A stretch of DNA of 64,000 bases from Glycine soja (taxonomy: Eukaryota; Streptophyta; Magnoliopsida; Fabales; Fabaceae): positions 12,324,204-12,388,203 of the forward strand of contig NC_041019.1 in NCBI RefSeq assembly GCF_004193775.1. Direction: 5' to 3'. This document shows positions 36,201 through 47,091 of this stretch, piece by piece. Under the pieces are notes generated by a model that did no database searches, was not told where the DNA came from, and saw nothing but the letters and a program-made list of their open reading frames with translations. Made by a program: the position numbers and the translations under genes. How positions within the stretch are numbered: the stretch's first letter is position 1; every line of letters starts with the position of its first letter.

Positions 36201-36399
36201 CACAAATAACTGCTAAATAATTAATTTTTGGCCAATATTTGACTAATTTTCTACTATCAAAATACAATTATTTAGCAGTTATCACAACCTTCATGTTTAG
36301 GGTCCTTTATATGAGAGAGTACTAAAGATTGGAAAGGAAGAAATATAAAACTTGCCTCCACTCTTCTCTGGATGGAATTGAACCGCATTCACATTTCCT
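30259..36399 (-). pseudogene. HISN4 (fragment): Inverted partial copy of HISN4 (part of exon 6 to exon 17), pseudogene
   Basis: Reverse-orientation copy of HISN4 without exons 1-5, most of exon 6, and exons 18-19. Recognisable exons include 17 (30529-30634), 16 (31138-31175), 15 (31548-31635) and, approximately, 14 (32861), 13 (33001), 12 (33256), 11 (33442), 10 (33583), 9 (33879), 8 (34083), 7 (34225) and the end of 6 (36354-36399). The copy has a GAT-to-GTT change replacing the catalytic Asp of SIDPRR by Val (31615-31617), GGREG changed to GGPEG, AVEE to TVKE, and the exon 17 donor GT changed to AT. A solo LTR (34744-36284) sits in its intron 6. It cannot encode an enzyme; its likely effect is as antisense or hairpin partner. 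Confidence 0.93.
34744..36284. mobile_element. Solo LTR (1,541 bp) in the inverted HISN4 copy
   Basis: Starts TGTTGACTCG and ends CAGTTATCA (TG...CA). It is flanked by CAGCC (34739-34743) and CAACC (36285-36289), a 5-bp target duplication with one change. The left arm of the inverted repeat gives the empty site (GCAGCC joined directly to TTCATG). Inside are an AGATAAAAGA-rich low-complexity tract (34880-35040), three or more copies of TACCCTCTCCCGAGTGG, and a GC-rich GCGCGCTTAGCGCG patch near 36000. No internal coding region is present, so it is a solo LTR, probably Ty3-type (family not confirmed). Confidence 0.87.
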
Positions 36400-38290
36400 G
36401 ATATGAAGCTAAAAACCTTAATTGCTTATGGTGAATAAAAATGGGGAATTAGGTTGACTGTGGATCAAGCATATAAAGCAAAAGGCAATGGAAGAAATTG
36501 AAGGTGCAACTAGAGATCAGTATAAGCACCTGAGAAGTTATGCTGCTAAGATACTAGACAAAAACAAAAACAACACAGTCAAATTAAAATGTGACTTAAC
36601 TCCTCATGGTCTTGTGTTTGAACGTATTTATGTATGTCTTGAGGTTTGTAAGGCTGCATTTGCAACCACTTGCAGGCATTTGATAGGATTGGATGGTAGC
36701 TTTATGAAAGGAGAATTTGGTGGCCAATTGTTGTTTGCAGTAGGTAAAGATGGAAACAATCAAATGCTTCTTATTGCTTATGCTGTTTTGGAATCTGAAA
36801 ATTATTCTTCTTGGAAGTGGTTTGTGATCTTTTGCTAGCTTATTTAAATGGTATTCAAGAAGGATGTTGGGCATTCATTTCTTACCAACAAAAGGTAAAA
36901 TTAAATTTGATACTATTATTTTAACCTACAAGAGTCTTGTATCTTTGCATTTCTACTATTATTTAATTTATTCACTGTTATTTGTAGGGGTTGGTTGAGG
37001 TAATCAAGGAGCTTGGACATAATGTAGAACATGAGCTGTATGGGAAACATTTATGGTAATTGGAGAAAGAAGTACCTTGGAGCACATATGAAAGAATTGG
37101 TGTGGATGGCAGATCGAGCAACTATTGTCCCTGATTGGGAAATAACTATGAATCAGATTAAGACATATGATGCAAATGCATGGTAGGATCTGGATAAGTT
37201 AAACCCTGGTGCTTGGACAAGATCTGCTTTTAAACTAAACACCAAGTGTGATTTGCAAGTCAACAACATGTGGGAGGCATTCAACAAGGCAATTATAGAG
37301 TACATAGACAAGCCAATTATCAGTTTGTTAGAAGGAATATGATTTTACATTAGTTCCATAATTGTCAAGTTAAGGACTATCATGATGAGGTACGAGGGTA
37401 CCATCTATCCCAAAATTCAACAGATCATTAAAAAAACAAGAAAGCTTGTGAAGCATGGCAACCACATTGGTCTGGTGATGTTGATTTATCTTTGTTTGCG
37501 GCGTCAAATGGCATAGAAAAGTTCTTGGTTAGTCTAAAAGAACATACATGTTCTTGTAAAAAGTGGGAGTTAACTAGAATTCCTTGCCCTTATTCAATAG
37601 CATGCAAGTGGCTCAATGGTGTCAAACCTGAAGTCAGTGTCATTTCTTATTACAGTTGTTGTTTTCTGTTATTGTTATGTTGTTTTTGGATTGTATGTGG
37701 TAGTTGTTTTAAATTGAAACTGTTTCGATTGCATTTGACAGGAAATATACTTTCTTGTCGACATATTCATTTATTGTGTTTCCATGTAATGGACCAAACT
37801 TGTAGCCTCCTTTACAAAGACCAGTAATGCTTCCACCAATGATGAGGAGGGCACTTGGAAGACCAAAGAAAACAAGAAACAAGAGTAATGATGAGCCTAA
37901 GACCAACTTCAAGCTGCCAAGACAGTCAAAATCAGTTGTTTGTAAAAAATGTGGGAAAGTTGGCCACTACAAAAGGACATGTAAAGGCAAGACAATTATT
38001 GCTTGGAACATTCCAAAAGGGGGGAATAATGTAAATATTACTTTCAACCTATATTTAAAGTGTGTCAAATGAGTTTAATCATTTTTACAATATTTGCTTT
38101 CAATTTTAACAAAATTTGAAGACAAAATCAGCCTCTCCCTCCAATGTTGTAACAAAGAAACAGAAAAATGTTTCATGTACAAATGGGACCACAATTGTAG
38201 GAATTGAAGGAGGTGAAAGTACCAATCTAACACAAGAATCAAGAATCAATTAATGGAGTCAGCATGGAGGATTGAAGCACAATTGGATTA
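36400..38290 (+). pseudogene. Degraded MuDR-like (MULE) transposase
   Basis: Pieces of one transposase in several frames: a zone around 36488-36838 with LIGLDGSFMKGEFGGQLL and DGNNQMLLIAYAV, the MULE catalytic core start; a middle part (36990-37340) with in-frame stops; a SWIM zinc finger at about 37545-37610 (CSCKKWELTRIPCPY, where the last His is Tyr); and a CCHC knuckle CKKCGKVGHYKRTC at about 37940. Introns may separate some parts, but frameshifts and stops show decay. It abuts the outer end of the inverted HISN4 copy at 36399. Confidence 0.85.
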
Positions 38291-38987
38291 TCTGTTAAAG
38301 TTTTTTGGATGTTGAAGTTAAATGTTGTGGCTCTATTTTTTGCTAGTTCAAGTTACTGTTTAATGTGGCTATGTAATGCACTCTTTATCTAATTATCTTT
38401 TCTTGCTATGTTTAAGCTATTGTTTAATGAGGCCATGTAATGCACTCTTATGTAATTATGTTTTGTTATTATGTTCAAGTTACTGTTTATTGTTCATTGT
38501 CATATTTTTGCTTTGGTGATATTATGATCTAGTCTAATTAGATGCACATATTTTTTGTGTAGTTTCTAGCCCATTGACCATAAAGCATGGTTACAACTAA
38601 TAAGTAATCATTTCTAAGACGTGCTCAAATTTTGATTTTTGAGAAACAAGGTTCAACAACTTGCACTAAAATACCCTTTTAGGGATAGTGATATGTCGTT
38701 GTTAATAAAGTTGTACAAGTAGGATTGTGGAAAATAGCTTGTGTTTGTATGGTTGTCCACTACTTGCATGATAATTTGGTGTCTTTTTTCAATCAACCTT
38801 ACCTACTTGAATGTGGAAATAATTGCAAACACGCCACTAACCAGATCTTCAAGATTAATTCGCTAATGATTGATCATTAGTGTGAAAACATATTTTGTGT
38901 GGGAGAATTAAACATTTACAAGCCATGAATGGAACATTTAATTTGTGGAATCTGTGTAAACACCAGGTGTCTTCCAATAAATATTCA
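38291..38987. other. Flank of the MULE remnant, no gene seen
   Basis: AT-rich, with direct repeats of a TATGTAATGCACTCTTAT type near 38370-38455. No coding signature. Confidence 0.5.
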
Positions 38988-39556
38988 TTACTCTAGTATA
39001 AAGCCTTTGAAATTGTCCTCTTTGTCCAAACAAAATTGAACCATTATATGCATATATCAGGTTCATGATATTTTACATCCCTACAATAAGAAACAATTAT
39101 GATAATATGCAAACAAAATTTATCCTCTTTTTGTCAAAACAGAATTGAACCATGGGATCAATGTAGATCAATTCACTAATTATAATTATTGCACCAGCTA
39201 AAAAATGAAAACCAAACAAAGTTGAACACCAAATAAATACCAAAGCTGAACACCAATAAACTCTTCTATCATTAACATAACCATTCAGTAATTACAATTT
39301 GCAGACTAAAAACACCAACAAGCAACTTACCACTATTACTTTGGTCCTAAAACATTACATAATAAAAACACCAACAAGCAAATTGCCACCATTACATCAC
39401 ATTCTCCTGCTACATAATAAAAACACCAACAAGCAAACACTGACCTAAGACAAAACCAATCCAATCCCTAAAAATTTTCCCTTCATCTTCATGTCATTGA
39501 TCTTGCTTTGCAAACCTTTTTCCCTGACCTTCAATTCATCAACCTTCTTCATCATA
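38988..39556 (-). pseudogene. Second copy of the GRF zinc-finger gene tail, truncated
   Basis: Matches 9084-9650. The end of exon 2 (39556-39445 on the minus strand) encodes MKKVDELKVREKGLQ and the hydrophobic tail with the same stop. It is cut at 39556, before the zinc-finger part. The left side lacks the CACTA end found beside the first copy. Confidence 0.78.
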
Positions 39557-39740
39557 ACCCTGGCCTATCAGGCTTATAAGACTTTTTAATAAGCCTAAGC
39601 CTGGTTTATTTAATTTAATAGACTTTTAAAAAAGTCTGAGCCTAACCTTTTAATTAAATAGGTCAGTTCAAGCCAGGCTTTATGTAGGCTAGGTCGTAGG
39701 CCTATGTAGGCCGGCCTGACCTATTCCCACCCCTACCTCC
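39557..39740. mobile_element. Short repeat fragment, GGCCTATTCCCACCCCTA-type end
   Basis: Purine/pyrimidine-biased, self-complementary stretch with TAGGCCTATGTAGGCCGGCC and a CCTATTCCCACCCCTA end, a form common at the ends of non-autonomous hAT-like elements in legumes (family from memory, not verified). It truncates the GRF copy. Confidence 0.5.
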
Positions 39741-40505
39741 ACCGTGTGAGACTTGTACATCTTGATATTATAATTTAACAAATAATAATTATTGACCTAA
39801 GAATATTGGTTAAGGAACTTAAAGTAAAAATATTTTTATTAGAAGACAAAATTATCCTACTCATGATCTTTTTTATGTTCTCTACAATTTACGTAATAAA
39901 TATTTTGACCTTTTAATTTTTTAATAAGATCCTTATTTTTTAGCCTCTAAAATCATTTGTTATATATTTTAAAAAATAATACTATGATCTTGATATTATA
40001 ATTTAGATATATCTAGTCAGTGTGAGATTGCACATCTTGATGTATTAAGGGGACATTTTAAGTTTTTTATTTTTTTATCCTAGGAATACAAGAGTAGGCA
40101 ATTTTATCCTGTATTTAGTACAAAATAACAAAATAATTAATCATAATCATATTTTATTCTTGGATAAGTTATAATTCTAAGTTCAATCAATACTTTATCC
40201 CAATAAAAAGAATGAGAAAAAATTATTCCTATATAACAAGAATTCCATGAGTAAAAACTCATATACTCTTTTTACTATCCATTACTAAACTACCCTTCTT
40301 CATGGAAAATAAGAAATAGATAACTAGTCCTGATTTGCTTGAGAAAGTCATTTTTATTTTTATAAATAAATCCGGTCAAGCAAATACATTCATTGGCACT
40401 TAAAGCCAACAAGTTTTGTTTCACATGTTGATTTGCGTAACTATGGAAGTGTTTTATTTTTTGGTGATTTTTTAACAAATACTAACAATAATGATATTTT
40501 AGTAA
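39741..40505. other. AT-rich spacer, no gene seen
   Basis: No coding frame or repeat could be assigned. Confidence 0.5.
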
Positions 40506-41453
40506 CACTACTATAATAAAGCTTTTCAACGATGATTTTTGATCGTCATTATAGCTAACGTCGTTAAAAGTGAATTTCAATTAACGACGATTCCAAAAAA
40601 CACCGTCGTAAAAAACATGAACTTCCTAAGACAGTTATTACATCATAATCATTTTAGAAAATTAACATTCTAAGACGATTATTACATCAAAACCGTCTTA
40701 AAAAGTTTGTTAGACCCTGCTTTCTAGGATAATTCTGATGTAATAACCGTCTTAGAAAACTAACATTCTAAGATGGTTGTTTAAGAATCGTCTTAGAAGA
40801 GTAGACATTCTAAGACAGTTATTACATCAGAACCGTCTTATAAAGCAAGATCTAACAGACTTTCTACGACACTTCTGATGTAATAATCGTCTTAGAAAAC
40901 AAACATTCTAAGATGATTGTTTAAGAACTATCTTAGTATGTATGTTTTCTAATATGGTTGTCAAAACTACCATCTTAGAAGGTATGCTTTCTGAGACAGA
41001 GTCTTTTTTTACACCCTAGAGGCACACGGGAGGCACTCAATGCAGTGAGAGAATAAATAAATTGTATGCTAAAAAGTTGATATCATGAATGTATTGATGT
41101 TAGCATAGCATCATTTCATGAGTGTGAGCCAAACATAACAAAACTTTCTTACTCTTCAACCTAATATTGTTGTAAACTTCTAATAACTCAGTGCAATAGA
41201 ACTATGTCACTAACATTAATTGGACCAAAATAAAATCATGCAATAGAACTATGTCACTAACTTGAAGACAAACTTCTATAATGATGGGTTATTTATTCAC
41301 AAAATTTATCATGCACCAAAAATTGCAAAATCATCTATGAATTTCAAAACATTTTCTTATAGTAGCAAGCTAAAGAGAACCAAATATATTTGTTATGTGC
41401 TTATTGTGGAAGTCATTACTATATAAAACACATAAGTGGTACAACTTACATTG

Positions 41454-41565
41454 ACAAAGTGGTGCACCAAGATTGCATGAAATGTTCCATATGTGATGAT
41501 ACAAGCTCCGAACAAACCCTGCAAGCCTTCTATAAGTGACTTGTTGAGTCCCCTCAGCTAGTTTT
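41454..41565 (-). pseudogene. Exon-like fragment, membrane-type sequence, unknown gene
   Basis: On the minus strand, between an AG (AAACTAG) and a strong donor GTAAGTTG, a frame reads GLQGLFGACIITYGTF and HAILVHHFVN, hydrophobic like a membrane segment. The alternative frame (SLYHHIWNISCNLGAP) is also open. Family not recognised. It could be a captured exon in the candidate CACTA unit. Confidence 0.3.
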
Positions 41566-42588
41566 ATGAAGGACAAACATTGAAGAGGAATGAGAAATTT
41601 AGTTTCTATACAACTTTATGAATATTACAATAATTTTGAAAAATACAGTTTCTAAGAAAATGAAAATCATAATAAGTTTATGAATATATAGGGAAAATGC
41701 ATTTAAACCTCATTTTTTAATGTTTTTTCATATATCAATAAGTTAAAACATAAATAATTATAAAATAATTTTTTATGTTTAAATTTGATTACTCTTTCAC
41801 CTACTCCCCCAAATATAGTAACCATGAAGTTAAACCTTCAAACAAACTCAAGTATCACAAGGTTTACAACAACTACCAAAAGAACAAAGATTATAAGATA
41901 GGAAGGCCCAAAAAGTATAAAAATCAAAATTCAATTATGCAACTATAATTGAAAGACCAATCATGACATTTGATTGCAATTATACAATCATTTATAAACT
42001 ACCAATAACAAATTATAAAAGAAAAATAATTTATACTCAAGTATTTTTCCTAAAAAGAAAAATATAATTATTTCCAAAAAAATGTTCTTGAATCAAGAAA
42101 AGATTTTTCTTATTTAAAATATTACCAATTAAAAAAAAAGAGATTTTTTTTTCTCTTTTAGTCCTTTTCACTTTAAGCTTATAGAAACCGTAATTAAAAA
42201 AACACAAACTTAGAAGAAGAATTACAATTAAAAAAACACAAACTTATAAGACTAAAAATAAATAAAAAAAGCTTACAGGAATAAAAATTTAAAAAAGCTA
42301 AAAATGAATAAAAACTTAGAAAGATTAAAATTAAAAAAACATGAACTTATAGTAACAAAAAGAACATATTGAAAATTTTTAAAAAATTATGTATTAAAAA
42401 TTATCAGTGCATGAACAAAAAAATCATTAATAATATTCTTCCTATTACAATTAAAACTGAACCAATTCAAACTATTTCATAAGTTAGTTTCCTAATCACT
42501 TGTTTCAGAATTCTTTCTCTTTGGTTAGGAAATATATAGACAACTATTAATTTTTCTGTTCAGTAAAAATAAAAATGTATGTGATTAC

Positions 42589-42677
42589 CTGAGCATTGAT
42601 TTTTGTGGTAGTGCTCGCGCTTGAGTGATCAGAATAGGCCTTTTTGTACCTCTCTATTGTTGATCTTATGTTGTAAT
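42589..42677 (-). pseudogene. AGL11-like: MADS-box gene exon fragment, AGL11/SEEDSTICK-like
   Basis: The minus strand reads NIRSTIERYKKAYSDHSSAS then TTTKINAQ, followed by a GT donor at 42588-42587. This is the exon after the MADS domain (I region to start of K domain) of class D MADS factors, which control ovule and seed identity. The usual forms read YKKAC and TTTEINAQ, so two substitutions are present. Neither the MADS exon nor the next K-domain exon was found nearby, so this is an isolated fragment, probably carried by the surrounding element. Confidence 0.78.
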
Positions 42678-42689
42678 CACAAAGGCCAA

Positions 42690-44460
42690 AAAATAAAATA
42701 AAAAAGAATGAACAATCAGAGAAGTTCATTAATTTGCATAATACATATATTATTCAGTATTCACATTGTTATTCATACTTTCACTTCATTAGTCGTAAGG
42801 GGGTTGGAAGGATTTCAGATCTTTTTAGGCCTATTCGTTCATTCAATTAATTATATTAAACTCTGTTAAGGGAAGTTTCTTCTTAAACTTGAAAAATTGC
42901 ATGCTAAAATTAACATTTCAAAATATGAAATAGACAATTTAATTTAATACATATATAAAGAAAAAGGAAAAAGAAATATTATCGAAAGAGTACAAGAAGT
43001 GCTCTCATTTTTATAGAGGAAGAACTTGTTAGCAACTTGTTAATTACTACATGGTAATTAAACCAAGCAATATAAATAAGAAATAGGTCATTCTGAAAAA
43101 GAGAACCGTGCCAAATGCATGCCAATTACTCTAGCTAGACGAAAATATGCAGTAAGTCGCATCTTTCTAGTTTGAAAATAATTCTCTTATCACCCATTTA
43201 GCTAATTAAATATTTAAATAGATCAAACTTCTGTGAACCATAAAGTCGCCCAGATTTTTTTTTTCGATCCCCACCTTTAATTTTTTATTGTATATATGTA
43301 TGTTTGCAGTTTGCGTGTGTTAATTTGTCCATCTTAACAATCATACTTTAGTCTCAAAGAAAGATGCATACGTCTTAAAAGTTCTAATAAGTTACAGGAG
43401 CCAGTCAAAGATGAGGCTGAATAGCATGATTATGTTCACCATATGGTGCTAATTTATATGATATTATCTATTCACAATAGGGGACTATATTCTGATAATT
43501 CATATTGTATTTGTTCGAAAATACGTTACAGTAGCGGAATTTAATCATCATGTAGTAATATTAACTCAGAATAAGTTATTTAAAACAAAACAAAGTCACG
43601 TTGCAACAAAATATATAGTAACTCTAATTCTAATTCTAACCAGATCTTTTTGTTTGTATGTGTCAGTGCATTTTAGTTTTGAAGCTCGCTCGCTAGCCAG
43701 CTAGCTCCTCTATCTTTCTTTGCCCTTATATGAAAAACAGCAAAATCCGTTCACTCCCTCTAGGGTGTGAACTGTGAACTGCATCTCTCAACTCGACTGA
43801 AAGAAATTAGACCAAAGACGACCTTGTTGTTTTAACACAAAAATATATATGTAAGTCTAAGAACAAGAATGATATCAAACTCAGATCCTTAATTCCTAAA
43901 CTTCAATTCTATTTTTCTTTTCTGGAGTCAAGGAAACTAGAGATCTTGTAAATATATAAAAGATGCTTCTCAAGGAAATTAAAACAACTTTGTTGATAAG
44001 AAAAAGAGCTGGCTGGAAAACAAAATTAATATTGAAAAAGATCTTGAAGCAAGGGTAGTAAATGCCATTTTGCAGAGTAGAAAAAGAGATGGGACAAAGA
44101 TGAGGTTAAGACAGGAAAGATTACTGTTAAGAATAATAAACAGATAATTTTGTTTCCAACTAACTGACCTGCTAATTTGTTTGGGAAGAAAACTGTTGGG
44201 ATTTTTTGACTCCAACAGCATGTGGTTGAAGGAGTCAAATCAGTTAAATAAAGACATGTTCCTATGCTATTTCTTAGAAGGATTTTATGCATGGTTTAGT
44301 TAATTAGCTTAGCAGATATCTCTCAAGTTTGTTTACATTTATGTTTTTAATTTGTAGTATAATATTTGCTGTTTATGTTCAATAAAATCATCAGTTCCCC
44401 TTTCATCCTCTTGTCTCTTATACTTTAAATCCTACAAAAACTACCAACCTTTCAGGATGG
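42690..44460. other. AT-rich segment, possibly captured intron or flank
   Basis: No convincing exon. 43660-43800 has a moderately GC leader-like stretch (GCTCGCTCGCTAGCCAGCTAGC) that could be 5' UTR of a captured gene. Not assigned. Confidence 0.4.
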
Positions 44461-44562
44461 AAACCCTTGTTTTGGCATTTGATATTGGAAATATGTGGCC
44501 CAAGCCAAAGGAATTCTGTCATGGAAGCAGCTTGTTGAGATCTTGCCTCAGCCATTGCAGCC
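44460..44562 (-). pseudogene. Exon-like fragment, unknown gene
   Basis: After an acceptor TTTGTTTCAG (minus strand, ending 44563) the frame reads AAMAEARSQQAASMTEFLWL and continues open for about 45 codons. Family unknown. Confidence 0.35.
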
Positions 44563-45199
44563 TGAAACAAACATTATTCAATTCGGCATTTTTATCATAG
44601 GTTGTACATACATGAATCCAAAAAAGCACCCTACTTGGTTCAAGTAATAGAACTGTTTGATTGAAAATATTGTACTTAAACTAATAAAAAAAGGTGATAC
44701 CATGACACATTTACAGTGCGTTGGTTCAAAGAAGTGAAGGGGGACGGAGGGATTTTAATGGAGGGAAGGATAGGTCCCCTTGTATTATCAAACAGTCACC
44801 TACAAATATACAGTGGCAAAAAAAAAAAGCACAAAAGAGCATGACATTGTAGTTTGTACCACAAATATCACCATCCAATTAAAGTATATATATATTTCAG
44901 CTCCCATGTGTCAAGATTAATACTAGATCTCTCTTTTGCCTTTACCCATCATTCTCCTTTTTTCACTCTTGCTTGTTAATTTCAAATATCCAATGCCACA
45001 TTTCCCAAATTTTCTTATATTCTTCCTTCTTTCTTTGATCCAAGAAAGCAATGACTCCCAAGCTATTATTACATATATCAAAAGACGGGGGCTAAAAGAA
45101 AAAGTTCTACCTCACAGATCTGCACCTCTTAAGCATTGCTTAACCTAACCCCCCAGAAAGAAAAATCAAAATCAAGACAGTACAAGACAACCTTTAGAT

Positions 45200-45257
45200 A
45201 TGGGAGTTAGAAGTTGGCCCCTTGTGTTGTTCTCCTTGTGTCTATTTTGCAATTCAG
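45200..45257 (+). pseudogene. Orphan first exon encoding a signal peptide
   Basis: ATG at 45200 opens MGVRSWPLVLFSLCLFCNS, a typical secretory signal peptide, and ends at a GT donor (CAG/GTAACT). A CT-rich leader precedes it (44930-45180). The rest of the gene is not found within 2 kb. Such a short first exon is usual for secreted glycosyl hydrolases, but the identity cannot be given. Confidence 0.45.
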
Positions 45258-47090
45258 GTAACTTAATTTTTTGTTGGAACTTTGGCCATTAACCCAAAAC
45301 ATGGATACATGTGTTTACATTTAATATATATTCTTATTCATGTATTGCTCGGCATAACATAGTTACAAAGGCTTAGAAGCTGACCATAAATATAGTAGCA
45401 ATGTTTAATGTTTAATTAGAAAAATACAATTTTCAAGCCATGAAAAGCTGTAGATAGAATTTGCGAAAACTCTAAGGAGCAAAAAAGTCATTGAAAAGTT
45501 TCACAATTTGCGAAGTAACAACCATGATTTTTAACAGGAACAAGATTTGAAAATAAAAGAATGAGACTAATTAAATATCACTCTTCTCCCTGAATCTGAA
45601 TTAATACGATTGCAGAATCAAGAGAGAAGATGCAAAACAATAATTACAGATAAGTATCTCTCACAACTCAAGGAAATTTGAGACTCCTGCATGCATATCC
45701 TTCCAACCTCTACTCCCAATCTAATCTAACTCTTATTATTACCCTCCTATTTATACCCTGCCATATTTCCCACTCTTTTATAAATTAGCTAGGATCTCTA
45801 ACCAACTAACTGTTGAATACCGCTGTTAACAACTTCAACGGACCCCAATTTGAGCATAACAGTAACCAATGCAATATCTACTCCTTTTGTGCTCGCTAGT
45901 ATTCCTGCTAATATACACCTTTTTAATTGGGGATCTGCTGCTAAGTGTTACTCACTTAGTAACTAATTATAAGAACCTTTTGAAAAATTTGTTTGTTCAT
46001 TTTATAATATTATTTTTTTAATTTCTAAATGTTTTAATTATTGTTTTCTCTTGATGTCCTTAATTATTTTCTTTTCGAACATTAATAAGAAATAATTAAG
46101 TGGAGAAAAAATTGAGGAAAAAAATAATTTTTAATAATAATACTAATAGTTATAAATAATGTGATTAAATAAAGTAATTATTTTTCTTAAATAAAATAAA
46201 TTAATTGAAAGGATTTTATAATTAGAAACAAAAGGAGTAAAAGATTCCTCTCGATGATTTTGTATCAAATGAATAAATAAAATATCATTTTTTATTTTTC
46301 TTCAAACTATTATTTTAATTAATAAAGTTATTTCTTCTTATTTATTTAATTATAAATACCTCATCATTTTTCTAAAATTCAATTTATTTTTAAATAAAAA
46401 TTCTTTTTTAATTTATTTTACGAAAAATGAGATATTACAAAAAGTACCGATGGATGATGGATTTACAAATCACTTTAAGAAACTTCTAGTGAGGGTTTAC
46501 AGACCAGACTTCTCTACCTTTCTTGGTGGATGATGGATCCAAATATTCTTTGTCATCGTGAATGTTTTCTTTTCTTTGTTGAGATAACATCTTCAAATTC
46601 TTTGGCCTCATGTACCCGTATTTCTTAAGATATGCTACCATATGTTTATTAGTTCTTTCATCCTTATAGGCTTAAAGAGATAATCACAGGCTTCATATTG
46701 AACACCTTTCATCACCCTGCTTGCTTCCCCATCCACAGACATCACAAAGCAACATTGTAAAGTGTGACTTGTCAGAGCTTGGAGTTTCAATCAATGAGAT
46801 CAAAGGCTTACATTGATATCATATAACTAAAAAATTAAATATATTATGGATAGAAAACTGACTAATGACAGGAAGATCCATCTCAAGCCCAAGATGGTCA
46901 AGAAGTTTAAAACCTTATTGTGGGTCATGTTTACATGAGAATATTACTATATCATATCAATCCTTCCTTTCACGAAGCAAGCTTAGAGCATGCCTTGCTA
47001 AAAAACATGTAGACACTAATGCAAATGATAGAAAAGAGTCAGAATAACATTAAGAAATCAACCATCTCCCACAAATAGGATTGTCAACAA
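45258..47090. other. AT-rich region without a recognised gene
   Basis: Intron-like in part (after the exon at 45200). No domain or repeat was firmly recognised. Confidence 0.45.
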
Positions 47091-47091
47091 C

